This document shows, in pieces, positions 28,160 through 38,129 of a stretch of DNA of 64,000 bases. Below the pieces are notes generated by a model. That model searched no databases. It was not told where the DNA came from and saw nothing but the letters and a program-made list of their open reading frames with translations. The stretch's first letter is position 1; every line of letters starts with the position of its first letter. Where the stretch lies: NCBI GenBank assembly GCA_949752745.1, contig OX457027.1, positions 15,243,916-15,307,915 on the forward strand, in the 5' to 3' direction. The position numbers and the translations under genes are program-made. Source of the DNA: Protula sp. h YS-2021 (taxonomy: Eukaryota > Annelida > Polychaeta > Sabellida > Serpulidae).

Positions 28160-28502
28160 CTTCTTGTCTACGAAGCCTTTTATCCACTTCTTTCACCTGC
28201 TTCTTCATCATTTTCCATTCAGGTATTGTCAGCAAAATTCCCTTTTTCGTTGGACGGTTTTTTCCAGTCCCCTCATCTCTGAGGTATTTGCGAATGTTTA
28301 TCACACCTTCATTACTTTGTTTCATAATCTTGATATACTTTCCATTGCCTAGAGAAAGCATTCCATCCCACGACTGTGGTGTTGGTACCGTCGTCTCCAC
28401 TTTTAATTTCTTGATGGTATTGTCAGGATGTTTCACAGTCATGTCTTTGACTGTATCAGCAAGAGTATCCATATCCGTTGTTGCAGATCTTTTCCGATTC
28501 AT
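28149..28502 (-). CDS. PC4/p15-like transcriptional coactivator-fold protein (117 aa)
   Basis: The clearest family member. A Lys/Thr-rich N-terminal tail leads to GKYIKIMKQSNEGVINIRKY, then RPTKKGILLTIPEWKMMKKQ, matching the PC4 core order (strand, G-x-x-x-IR-x-Y, K-KGI-L-x-x-x-x-W). The N-terminal basic/Ser-Thr tail is also like PC4. PC4 binds ssDNA as a dimer; phages and large DNA viruses use related folds for replication and transcription. TATA box at 28557-28564, about 55 bp upstream of the ATG. Confidence 0.75.
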   Translation of the reverse strand: MNRKRSATTDMDTLADTVKDMTVKHPDNTIKKLKVETTVPTPQSWDGMLSLGNGKYIKIMKQSNEGVINIRKYLRDEGTGKNRPTKKGILLTIPEWKMMKKQVKEVDKRLRRQEGGS

Positions 28503-28556
28503 GTTGACGCTTCAGTGTTCACACCTCAACTAACTCTAAAGTTGAACTGTCTCCCC

Positions 28557-28564
28557 CTTATATA
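28557..28564 (-). promoter_or_regulatory. TATA box overlapping the PolB stop codon
   Basis: TATATAAG on the minus strand; the TAA inside it (28560-28558) ends PolB. It would drive the four PC4-like genes downstream. Confidence 0.55.
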
Positions 28565-31500
28565 CTGTAATGCCCATGCGCCAAAGTGGAATAGCCATCA
28601 CTCATCACATATCGCTTGTCATCAAAGGGAGAGAGAGCCACTTTCCTCAACTTCTCCGAGAAGATCTGATGGTCATGACTTCGAATGATGTGTCCTGTGG
28701 TTATCGTTTGCGTTTGGTTGAATAAACTGTCTCTATACTGCTGATGTTTCATACGTCTTTGACACGCGCGAGTGATGCCTTTGGCCGTACGTTTTTCTTT
28801 CCCACCATACATCATACTATACATTTTCGGCCGAAGTCCAACAAACTCTTCTATGGGAATGCCGGCCGTCTCATCTTTCATTTTCCCAAGCACTTTCTTG
28901 TTCACGTTGGAATGCAGGAAGTGATCTGGGGGATAGTCACTTGTGTCGAACAAGTCGGCATCTTCCTGCATGTCTTTGTAGATATCTTCCGTTTCTATGT
29001 CATAACACAGACTGTCGGTTTCGCTGAACAACAGCTTGGCGTTGGGATACTTGGTCATGATGTAGTTGTAATGAAAGTGGAACATGAGCACCTTGCTGAG
29101 GTCGAGAATGGTGAAACCAACTTGAATGGGTTTATCCAGAAGCAGATCCACTTTGCGCAAATGTACCGCGGTTAAATCTTCGTTGAAAATTCTAAATTTG
29201 TGGAAGGAAGGTTTGGCCACAAGTTTCTTGAACCGCTTTTCTTTGTGAACAAGTTCCACATTCATGCGCTTTCTCACATTTTCCATGGTTTTGCCAAACA
29301 CCGAGTTGTTCATCAATTTGAAGAAGTCTTTCTCAAACGGGTTCTTAGCCAACTTTCTCTTTTCCGTGTTCAAGGAGATGTATTTTGCCAACCATTTGCT
29401 CTGTGCAAACATGATGGCACGGTGCACCTTCATGACTTTCAATCCCAGTGAGACATATTGCTGTAAATTTCTATAATGAAGCACATATTTCTTCTTGTCA
29501 CACAGGTTGGGAATGAGCTTTTCATTAGGTTTGCCTTTCATGTTTAGATCTTTCCGTAGCTTCTGACTATGCTCTGACAATTCTCCCACTTTCACACATT
29601 TCCGTTCTGGAGCCACTGGATAGTTATTATGATGATCATGGATTGAATATGGGTATTCCAAATCCACTTCTAAAATGTATCCAATCTCATCATCTTCATC
29701 CACATCCATAAAGTCAATGGATTCTGGCTCGCTCACCCACATAAATCCACTTTCCGGCATGCTTTGCGACATGGCCCAGCCATACAAGTTGTTTGCATCC
29801 AGGTACGTCAAGTAGTTGGTTGGTTTCAAGGGATCGTAATCTGCTACGTAGGGGTTATTTGCTTTCGCATACTTGTGTGTGATGACAGATATTCCTCCAC
29901 GTAGACCTTGTTCAACCATTTGGTACATGTCAATGTCGTTGATCAATTCCAATTTCACCTTTGTCGCTTTCAACATGGCATCCCACGACAGTCCTGGCGC
30001 TGTATAGTAGTGAGCTGGATCCAATTCATACGTGTTGAGACATACGTGACGAAAGTTTTCAAACACGTCAGCCAGCAGCAACCCATCTGATTTCAGGTAC
30101 AGGTCATGGTATTCACCAAATGTAGTACAGTGGAATGTCTCCCACACCTTCTGCGCATGCGCATAATCCTCATCGCTAATGTCTTCTTCACTAGGTAGAC
30201 TGTAAAACTTGTCTTTGGACGGTAGTTGTGTTTCAGCAAACTTGGATGGCTCATCTACGTAATCGTAGGGGTACACTCCCTTTCTCAACAGTAACTCTTG
30301 TTGGTCACTATCGTGAATGTGTGACGTCATGTTATAAAAGTTGTCTTTCCCTTCTGCTGCCAGGTTGGATACCAGCTTCTGTAGAGAAGTACTCATGAAC
30401 TGAAAGCTGTCTGTAAATTTCAGATTGCTCATGGTGAATGCAATATATTTCTCAACGGTGTTGGGAATGACTGTAATCGTCTCATTTTTGAACTTTCCAA
30501 TTTCTTCTATGATCAAATGGCTGTCATAGCCTCGTAAATTGTGGAAAAACACAGGAATGATGAAAGAATCTTTATCTCCCTGCTGATCTTTTCTAAGTCG
30601 AAATTGTAAATTGCATTGACTATGTGCAGCTCCGCGGTATTTGCCATTGATATGGTCATGATCTCTCACATGATCTGCTCCTAGAGGCTCATGACAAATG
30701 TAACAATCTGTGGCGTTCTTATAATGCTCTTCATCTTCATGAGTCATGACCATTTTCTTTGACTGTTGTAAACCATGCACAATACGATCACGCTCATTCA
30801 CCATATGGTCTAAAAAGACTTTCACAGCATTGTCTCCTCGATACACGACTGGAGCACGTGTATCATACTGGCTCACAACCACATAGGCAAAGCTGTTTGG
30901 ACGATGATGCTGATACTTGTCTCCTTCATGTTTTTTCGTGAAACATTCAAAGTCTGCATAAATCACAAACGGCGCTCGCTGTTGTTTGGCTACATTCTTG
31001 AACTTGATGAAAGGTTCCTTGGGGAATGATAAACGTTGTGCTCCATGCTTGCCACACACTTCACGATGCTTGTCTAACAGATCTTGCCGCATAAACCCGT
31101 GAAGACAGTTGAAACAATAAAAAGTTGCACCATTATACTTTGATCGATAAGCCATCAGTCTGCTGAAATTCCTGATGAGGCAGTAATGTCTTGTCTTGTC
31201 ATTGCTAATCAAAAGCAAGTTGATTTCTCTGGCGCTGGTGTTTCGACTGAGTTGTATCGGAACAACTACATCATGTTCATATCCAAACACGTTAATGGAC
31301 ACATCATTCTCCTTTTCAAACTTTGGAATGTCTGTAATCGGTGTTGGAAATGTCATGCCTTCTACCTTCAATTCGTTCTCAAATAGCTTGTATTGATTCA
31401 CACGCTCTGGGTTTACATTTGTTGAAGGGTGAAGGTGAGCCAATACAGACCATAAGAAGCACTTGTTGTCTTTATTCTGAATGTTTAACACACCTTTTGT

Positions 31501-32235
31501 ACTCTTTACTTTCTTCGGTAGTTGGATAAAACTGCTCGCTTCCAGTGGCGCTGACGTTGCCGTATGTACTTCAATGAATAATATGTTATCCAACACCCAG
31601 CCAGAACCTTGTCGCTCATGTTCATCAAACCTGGTAAATAATTCTTTATAGGCTTCTGGCAAGTCCTTCTCAATATCTGTTGGATTGTATGCTGCATATG
31701 TCGGACTACTGATGAAGGCATTATCCACTTGTTCTACCATCACGCCTTCAACATTTGGTGTCATTTTCTTGAAGCGTGCATGTACCACAATGTACCATTT
31801 CATGCCACGGTTTAACGTTTCTAGCAAATGTCTCTTGATTCTATTCTCTTGTTGTCGCATTTCAAGTAGCAAATCTGATCCATCTTCAGGCTCAAACCGT
31901 CTTTCCTGTGCGTTTTCACCAAGACTCACTCTTCTGCCTCTGCCTACTTGTCCTGTCTCTTTCTTTCTTTGTTCTTCATGAGACACATTTTCCATCTCAG
32001 CACATGCATGTGTCTCAAATGCATCCAAAGATGAAAATATCTTGGCACATTTACAGCAGAGGACTGGATCAGGTCTTTCAACACCATCTTGTACGGTCTT
32101 TCGTCTCTTGGCTTCAATCTGCTCAACAAGCTCATTATGAGCACGTTTCATCCTAGCTGGTTTGCGTGTATGTGTCACGAACACTTCCAGAGATGGAAAT
32201 GTCACATCACAATCATGACAGTAGACTGTTGCCAT
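28558..32235 (-). CDS. polB: Protein-primed family B DNA polymerase (about 1225 aa)
   Basis: Domains in order: two N-terminal Cys2-His fingers (YCHDCDVTF, LCCKCAKIF); a conserved NIQNKDNKCFLWSVLAHLHP block; a Cys-His finger (CFNCLHGF...KHREVC); Exo I VIYADFECF; an inserted endonuclease VII/HNH-like zinc module (CYICHEPLG, RDHDHINGKYRGAAHSQCN); Exo II VFFHNLRGYDSHL; Exo III YLKSDGLLLADVF; motif A YLDANNLYGW; motif B KLMNNSVFGKTMEN; motif C LFSETDSLCY. It would copy the linear genome from a terminal protein. Motif C has Glu (29021-29019) where family members have the first catalytic Asp. Start at 32235 because the upstream Met (32289) is next to the TATA box. Confidence 0.93.
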   Translation of the reverse strand: MATVYCHDCDVTFPSLEVFVTHTRKPARMKRAHNELVEQIEAKRRKTVQDGVERPDPVLCCKCAKIFSSLDAFETHACAEMENVSHEEQRKKETGQVGRGRRVSLGENAQERRFEPEDGSDLLLEMRQQENRIKRHLLETLNRGMKWYIVVHARFKKMTPNVEGVMVEQVDNAFISSPTYAAYNPTDIEKDLPEAYKELFTRFDEHERQGSGWVLDNILFIEVHTATSAPLEASSFIQLPKKVKSTKGVLNIQNKDNKCFLWSVLAHLHPSTNVNPERVNQYKLFENELKVEGMTFPTPITDIPKFEKENDVSINVFGYEHDVVVPIQLSRNTSAREINLLLISNDKTRHYCLIRNFSRLMAYRSKYNGATFYCFNCLHGFMRQDLLDKHREVCGKHGAQRLSFPKEPFIKFKNVAKQQRAPFVIYADFECFTKKHEGDKYQHHRPNSFAYVVVSQYDTRAPVVYRGDNAVKVFLDHMVNERDRIVHGLQQSKKMVMTHEDEEHYKNATDCYICHEPLGADHVRDHDHINGKYRGAAHSQCNLQFRLRKDQQGDKDSFIIPVFFHNLRGYDSHLIIEEIGKFKNETITVIPNTVEKYIAFTMSNLKFTDSFQFMSTSLQKLVSNLAAEGKDNFYNMTSHIHDSDQQELLLRKGVYPYDYVDEPSKFAETQLPSKDKFYSLPSEEDISDEDYAHAQKVWETFHCTTFGEYHDLYLKSDGLLLADVFENFRHVCLNTYELDPAHYYTAPGLSWDAMLKATKVKLELINDIDMYQMVEQGLRGGISVITHKYAKANNPYVADYDPLKPTNYLTYLDANNLYGWAMSQSMPESGFMWVSEPESIDFMDVDEDDEIGYILEVDLEYPYSIHDHHNNYPVAPERKCVKVGELSEHSQKLRKDLNMKGKPNEKLIPNLCDKKKYVLHYRNLQQYVSLGLKVMKVHRAIMFAQSKWLAKYISLNTEKRKLAKNPFEKDFFKLMNNSVFGKTMENVRKRMNVELVHKEKRFKKLVAKPSFHKFRIFNEDLTAVHLRKVDLLLDKPIQVGFTILDLSKVLMFHFHYNYIMTKYPNAKLLFSETDSLCYDIETEDIYKDMQEDADLFDTSDYPPDHFLHSNVNKKVLGKMKDETAGIPIEEFVGLRPKMYSMMYGGKEKRTAKGITRACQRRMKHQQYRDSLFNQTQTITTGHIIRSHDHQIFSEKLRKVALSPFDDKRYVMSDGYSTLAHGHYSI

Positions 32236-32293
32236 CGTTGTTGCTCTTGCTGTTGCTAGAACTGAAATGAAGTAAAATACATGTTTCACTCTT

Positions 32294-32302
32294 CCTTTTA
32301 TA
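32294..32302 (-). promoter_or_regulatory. TATA box of PolB
   Basis: TATAAAAGG on the minus strand, the inverted counterpart of 17552-17560 in the left TIR. Confidence 0.6.
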
Positions 32303-32582
32303 CCACTTCAATGGTGTGTTAACTCAGCAGAATGTATCACTAGTTGACTAGTTGACATGTTTCACTCATGCTTTTATGCTACTTCCATGTAATCAAAATA
32401 TGGTGTGTAACTTTTCAAAAATGTTAAAATTGCTGACTCAGCAGAATTTTACTTGTGTATATGAATACTCACTTACAGCTGTACAGCTGCACTGCTGCAC
32501 AGCAGAGACATCTAGCGGTGAAGTTAAATGGTCTGCCAAATGGTATTCATCCGCCAACTAGACCTGAAATGTGATAAAATGT

Positions 32583-32661
<79 letters not shown>

Positions 32662-32722
32662 TGTTTTGCTTCATTTCATAATATAGGATGGCCCTTAAAA
32701 GGGCCTGAAAGATTTTAGTATA

Positions 32723-33052
32723 TCAGCAAGTTGGATTCCTGCAGCGGCATTTGTACTTGTAGTACTCCTGCATCGTAAATGGTCTTCCCGCACACTTGAA
32801 CGGATGGCTGTCGCAATAGCTCTTCAGCTTCAGAGTCATACCACACCACCAGCAGTCATTACATATTGGTCCTGGCCCAGGTAGCGTCGTCGCAAACTTG
32901 TACCAGAGCAGACCACCACAGGTTTTACAGCAAAAGCGCTGCGGTGCGTTGTGGTGCACCGGGCAGTTGTGTGACTGTCCTTCATATTCCAACCTCACGC
33001 AGCACTTGTAGCATTGTATGGTCACTTTCTTAGTAGCTGATGTGTTGTCCAT
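32723..33052 (-). CDS. TIR-borne Cys-rich Zn-finger protein, right copy (109 aa)
   Basis: Start MDNTSATKK at the ATG shared with the left copy. Many Cys/His pairs: CYKCCVRLEYEGQSHNC, CCKTCGGLLWY, CNDCWWCGM, CDSHPFKC and a terminal CRCRNPTC, suggesting two or three zinc sites of treble-clef or ribbon type. No enzyme motif. TATA box at 33090-33097. Could be a transcription regulator (inference). Confidence 0.6.
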   Translation of the reverse strand: MDNTSATKKVTIQCYKCCVRLEYEGQSHNCPVHHNAPQRFCCKTCGGLLWYKFATTLPGPGPICNDCWWCGMTLKLKSYCDSHPFKCAGRPFTMQEYYKYKCRCRNPTC

Positions 33053-33159
33053 GATGTGTCTGACGATGTGTAAGCCTCGAGTCACTACACTTATATACTA
33101 TTTTATCATGCTGAATCGACGATTTCATCATGCTGATTCAACACAATTTTTCCTCTCCT

Positions 33160-33365
33160 GGGGGGGGGGGGGGGTCGGTACATAGTATATCCTAGGGGGG
33201 GGGGTCAGTCCCGACTGCCGCCTAGGAGGGGGGGGTCAGTCCCGACTGCCGCCTAGGAGGAGGGGTCAGTCCCGGCTGCCACCTAGAAGGGGGGGGTCGG
33301 TACATAGTATATCCTAGGGGGGGGGGGGGTCAGTCCCGACTGCCGCCTAGGAGGGGGGGGGTCAT
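33160..33365. repeat. Poly-G interrupted satellite, right TIR
   Basis: Inverted counterpart of 16560-16735, with about five units. Confidence 0.85.
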
Positions 33366-33474
33366 GGCTTTTTAGGGTCTGTTGCCATGGTTACACTGAT
33401 TGACAGGTGGAGTTCATTGGCTTCATGATGATTGACTCGGCCAAAACTATCAAGCAACTTTCGCTCCAGACAGT

Positions 33475-33710
33475 ATGACGTCATCATGACGTCATCATGA
33501 CGTCATGGATGGCCGCGCCTATCCTTACGCTTATCGTGACGTCACTTCCGGTCCAGACAACACTTCCGGTCCAGACAGTATGACGTCACTTCCAGACAGT
33601 ATGACGTCACTTCCAGACAGTATGACGTCATCAAGTGGTCCAGGCAGCACTTCCGGTCCAGACAGTATGACGTCACTTCCGGTCCAGACAGTATGACGTC
33701 ACAAAGTGCA
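33475..33710. promoter_or_regulatory. Right-end array of TGACGTCA and ACTTCCGGT sites
   Basis: Nine TGACGTCA and four ACTTCCGGT motifs, the inverted counterpart of the left array, with a slightly different number of units. Confidence 0.6.
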
Positions 33711-33735
33711 GTAGAACTCTTGTTTAATACCTACT

Positions 33736-33741
33736 GCAAGG
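33736..33741. repeat. Target-site duplication GCAAGG, right
   Basis: Identical to 16168-16173; the sequence then resumes the interrupted R1 repeat. Confidence 0.95.
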
Positions 33742-34104
33742 CGTGGTAACCAGGTTGTTAGGTGACTCACCACCCCACCCCCTCCTTCACCGCCCACCAA
33801 ACACCCCCAACACCCCCGTCACTTGTGCCTCGTAAGAATTTCAATGGTTCCACACAAGTTTGTTGTAATTTGCTCATGTTAATTTGATCGGATACGTTCA
33901 TATTTTGTCATGAATACTTTAATCATTAGTGAATTCATACGTACTTAAATAAGCACAGTATCAAGAACCCAAGACCAATAACAGATAACACTATCCAATT
34001 AGATAAGAGCGTATTGATGAAGTGAAGGACTGCGTAACACCGAGATCTTTAAGGCAGATTTGAGATGCCTTCTGCTGTGGAGAGCAGTCGAAAAGTCCTC
34101 TCAT
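33742..34104. other. R1 repeat right half and unique intron sequence
   Basis: CGTGGTAACCAGGTTG continues the R1 repeat broken at 16173. A CCACC-rich stretch and AT-rich DNA follow; no exon seen. Confidence 0.6.
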
Positions 34105-35350
34105 AAATGTGTCACTAAGTTAACAAACTCAAGAATTAAAACAAAAAAACGGCAAAAAAAAAAAAAAAAAAAGTGCTGGTGTAAGCCAGTGCAGACAAAC
34201 CATTGAATGGGTGAAAAAGTAGCTCAGACGATATATCACTGTGAAAGAAATCTTTGTCAATGTTATTTCAACATCACGTATGCCATTGCAAAGGCACACG
34301 GAGCCCGTATGATTATGAGAACACTCCGGTTCCTGCTTCCCCCACCATCCATCTCCTCCCCATACTAACTAAATGTAGGCGTTGTTGAGAGACCGAAATA
34401 AATGAGCCTTTAACTCGACTTCATCTCACATAGATACTAATCTAGATACTTATCTCCTGATATTCATGGCGCAAATCAGTATTTATCTCCTGATACTCAT
34501 AACGGAAATCAGTACTTATCTCCTGATACTCATGGCGGAAATCAGTACTTATCTCCTGATATTCATGGTGGAACTCAGTACTTATCTTCTGATACTCATG
34601 GCGGAAATCAGAAGTTATCTCCTGATACTCATGACAGAAATCAGTATTTACCTTCTGATACTCATGACCTAAATCAGTACTTATCTCCTGATACTCATGA
34701 GAGAAATCAGTACTTATCTCCTGATACTCATGGCGGAAATCAGTACTAATCTCCTGTTACTCATGACAGAAATCAGTACTTATCTTCTGATACTCATGAC
34801 CTAAATCAGTACTTATCTCCTGATATTCATGGCGGAAATCAGTACTTTTCTTCTGATACTCATGGCGGAAATCAGTACTGATCTCCTGTTACTCATGACA
34901 GAAATCAGTACTTATCTTCTGATACTCATGACCTAAATCAGTACTTATCTCCTGATATTCATGGCGGAAATCAGTACTTTTCTTCTGATACTCATGGCGG
35001 AAATCAGTACTTATCTCCTGATACTCATGGCGGAAATTTAATGTCAGTTTTATCACGTTCATGATACATTACATATATATAATATATACGTGTACATATT
35101 GTGCAATGAATTGCAGTTTTCAGTTTATTATTCAATACTTCTTAAATGAGAGAAATTGAGAGATTTGAACAATTAAAGATAGCTCTAATTTTTTTAAAAA
35201 TCTTTCATGTTCATTTCACACAAAGTCAGTGGTAATTGGAGGTATCGAATTGCGAGAAATATGGCGAGTCGTATTGTGAAGCGGCAGAGTACGAAGGGCG
35301 TAAGCTGCCATGATTTCCTTCAAGACTTCAGACAATGTAATGAAATACAT
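34105..35350. repeat. 1.25-kb tandem duplication, copy 1
   Basis: Starts AAATGTGTCACTAAGTTAAC and is followed directly by a second copy. Contains an A-run, a unique 300-bp part, an 18-unit 33-bp minisatellite (34437-35040) and a 3' unique part. By eye, differences from copy 2 are limited to A/T-run lengths and a single base or so. Confidence 0.93.
34437..35040. repeat. 33-bp minisatellite (inside copy 1)
   Basis: Units of AAATCAGTACTTATCTCCTG + ATACTCATGGCGG with variant TTCTGATACTCATGACCT units. 33 bp is 11 codons, hence spurious open frames. Confidence 0.92.
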
Positions 35351-36594
35351 AAATGTGTCACTAAGTTAACAAACTCAAGAATTAAAACAAAAAAACGGCA
35401 AAAAAAAAAAAAAAAAGTGCTGGTGTAAGCCAGTGCAGACAAACCATTGAATGGGTGAAAAAGTAGCTCAGACGATATATCACTGTGAAAGAAATCTTTG
35501 TCAATGTTATTTCAACATCACGTATGCCATTGCAAAGGCACACGGAGCCCGTATGATTATGAGAACACTCCGGTTCCTGCTTCCCCCACCATCCATCTCC
35601 TCCCCATACTAACTAAATGTAGGCGTTGTTGAGAGACCGAAATAAATGAGCCTTTAACTCGACTTCATCTCACATAGATACTAATCTAGATACTTATCTC
35701 CTGATATTCATGGCGCAAATCAGTATTTATCTCCTGATACTCATAACGGAAATCAGTACTTATCTCCTGATACTCATGGCGGAAATCAGTACTTATCTCC
35801 TGATATTCATGGTGGAACTCAGTACTTATCTTCTGATACTCATGGCGGAAATCAGAAGTTATCTCCTGATACTCATGACAGAAATCAGTATTTACCTTCT
35901 GATACTCATGACCTAAATCAGTACTTATCTCCTGATACTCATGAGAGAAATCAGTACTTATCTCCTGATACTCATGGCGGAAATCAGTACTAATCTCCTG
36001 TTACTCATGACAGAAATCAGTACTTATCTTCTGATACTCATGACCTAAATCAGTACTTATCTCCTGATATTCATGGCGGAAATCAGTACTTTTCTTCTGA
36101 TACTCATGGCGGAAATCAGTACTGATCTCCTGTTACTCATGACAGAAATCAGTACTTATCTTCTGATACTCATGACCTAAATCAGTACTTATCTCCTGAT
36201 ATTCATGGCGGAAATCAGTACTTTTCTTCTGATACTCATGGCGGAAATCAGTACTTATCTCCTGATACTCATGGCGGAAATTTAATGTCAGTTTTATCAC
36301 GTTCATGATACATTACATATATATAATATATACGTGTACATATTGTGCAATGAATTGCAGTTTTCAGTTTATTATTCAATACTTCTTAAATGAGAGAAAT
36401 TGAGAGATTTGAACAATTAAAGATAGCTCTAATTTTTTTTAAAATCTTTCATGTTCATTTCACACAAAGTCAGTGGTAATTGGAGGTATCGAATTGCGAG
36501 AAATATGGCGAGTCGTATTGTGAAGCGGCAGAGTACGAAGGGCGTAAGCTGCCATGATTTCCTTCAAGACTTCAGACAATGTAATGAAATACAT
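35351..36594. repeat. 1.25-kb tandem duplication, copy 2
   Basis: Near-identical to copy 1; its minisatellite is at 35681-36285. Ends GAAATACAT, where copy 1 joins copy 2. Confidence 0.93.
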
Positions 36595-36646
36595 TGTATG
36601 AAGTCTTAGAGGAAATCATGGCAGCTTACAGCCTTCGTAGCATATA
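36534..36646. repeat. Near-perfect 50-bp-arm palindrome (hairpin)
   Basis: TACGAAGGGCGTAAGCTGCC... to ...CAGACAATGTA, then loop ATGAAA, then the inverse (TACATTGTATGAAGTCTTAG... to ...CCTTCGTAGC). Few mismatches. The left arm is also present at the end of duplication copy 1, without its partner. Confidence 0.85.
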
Positions 36647-36764
36647 TATCACTCGTCACTGGTTCACCAGTATCTTTGGCTGCTCTGTGATATGCAATAT
36701 TACATGTCACACATTTGATAATACATATCTCTTAAATATCATGCATATTACACATCTCTGTCAT

Positions 36765-36950
36765 TTGAATGCACAGCGTAACCACCACCAGCCTAACCGC
36801 CTCCAGCGTAACCACCATCAGTATGACCATCACCAGCGTAATGACCACCACCGTAGCCACCACCAGCGCATCCACCACCAGCGTAACCACCACCAGCGTA
36901 ATCACTACCAGCGTAACCACCAGTCGACCCCCCCCCCCCCCCCAGCGAAT
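36765..36950. repeat. CACCAGCGTAAC minisatellite and C-run
   Basis: Imperfect units of GTAACCACCACCAGC, ending in a run of 16 C. Confidence 0.85.
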
Positions 36951-37390
36951 AGAACCACTTCGATAAAAGGACCCTTTCTTAATAGTTCTGCTCTGGTCGC
37001 CTTTCCCTCCGAATATTGGACAACCCCATTCCAGCCCAGCAGCTGATCATTATTCACGCACTGCACTGTCAATCAAACTGAACTGGAAAAAGAGATTTTC
37101 TAGTAGAATTGACATATAATTAATTTGCTTTTATACAATTTAAATCAAATAAAGACACCTCTTATTATTTCCAAGTATTTCTAAATCCCATGTAATTAGA
37201 CACATACCTTAAAATACGACCATATCGGAGCCTTCACCACCATCTCACGTACACTGCATCCCTTCCCCTCACCTTTCCCTCTCCTCCCCCCCCCCCCCCC
37301 CCGCTGTCCTTTCCGCCACCCTCCACAACCAGCCTTTTGCTGACAAAACAGTAAATAAACTTCACTGAATTGATTATAAATAACTTTTAC

Positions 37391-37883
37391 CTGATAGATC
37401 ATTTGCGCTATCGCCATCCCCGATCTGTCCTTGTATAGTACTAAGTAGGCCTCCGGCTACAGCTGTCGTATCCCGTTGTACAGCTACAGACGTGGACTTT
37501 GTTACAGCAGCGTCTTCTGTCACTGGATTATGCGTGGACTTTGTAGCCGTTATATTATCGCCCACTGGGACATTTCCAACGCCATCATCTTTCTCTTTCA
37601 CAGACATAGTTGGAAATAACATCCCCAGGTCATCGTCGCCTTCTCCCGATGATTCCAAGTCTGTGCTTTCATCCACGACATCTCTCGACATGGACGTCTC
37701 TAGATCTCGTTCTAGATCTCGTTCCTCGCGTCGCTTGAAGCGACTGTTGGTGTTGTCTGAGGAATCGGGTCTGTGAAACAACAGCAGTGATTCTTCACTT
37801 AATTCACCTCTTAGAGTATTCAGTGCAAGATTTTTATTGTCTCCTTTTGCACGGAGGATAAATTCTTGTGACTGGCCGATATT
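37391..37883 (-). CDS. Membrane-protein gene, exon 2 (ectodomain)
   Basis: 493 nt between acceptor GCTGTTTCAG| and donor TCAG|GTAAAAG; enters in phase 0 (matches exon 1) and leaves in phase 1 (matches exon 3). Encodes about 164 residues of low-complexity, acidic, Ser/Thr-rich ectodomain with a dibasic RFKRREER (furin-type), an acidic Ser-Gly motif ESSGEGDDD that resembles glycosaminoglycan attachment sites, and NIT (N-glycosylation). No globular domain recognised. Together with exons 1, 3, 4 and 5 it gives a protein of about 357 residues: signal peptide, mucin- or proteoglycan-like ectodomain, one helix, cytoplasmic tail. Confidence 0.68.
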
Positions 37884-38129
37884 CTGAAACAGCAATAATA
37901 ACAATAATAACAATAACAATAGTAATAATATTAAATATAATAATAATAACTAGCGAAATGTTAAACACTTGACAAAAATTAAAACGCAAAAATACTTCCT
38001 TCAATGGGTTATTTCTTGAATAATATATTGCAAACAACACAGCTTAAATATGTCTTATAAGCCGAGTAGCGTTTGGTTTCTGTTGACTTAAGGTTTTATT
38101 GACTGATCTAGCATACGCCGTGTTAGCTA

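Larger units (their letters stand above)
16174..33735. mobile_element. Complete Polinton/Maverick (adintovirus-like) element
   Basis: 17562 bp. The ends are AGTAGGTATT... / ...AATACCTACT, flanked by perfect 6-bp duplications GCAAGG (16168-16173 and 33736-33741), the hallmark of Polinton integrase. It carries protein-primed PolB, retroviral-type integrase, FtsK/HerA-type ATPase, adenain-like protease, and major and minor capsid proteins. Genes from the left run plus and genes from the right run minus, meeting at about 26.8-27.1 kb. Integrase, one PC4-like gene and the basic virion protein are frameshifted, so this copy is probably not fully functional. It lies in intron 2 of the minus-strand membrane-protein gene. 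Confidence 0.97.
32290..33735 (-). repeat. Polinton right terminal inverted repeat
   Basis: Partner of the left repeat. It differs by a longer (GT)n/(GA)n tract (32581-32656), different copy numbers in the CRE-like and poly-G satellites, and a complete Zn-finger gene in the middle segment. Confidence 0.9.

Noticed and set aside
36594..37046. 150-residue His/Gln-rich ORF
   Set aside because: Mostly the CACCAGCGTAAC minisatellite; starts in the hairpin and has no other coding support.
33505..37046. ORFs LLILMTEIS and similar in the 33-bp arrays
   Set aside because: Repeat artefacts, identical in both duplicated copies.
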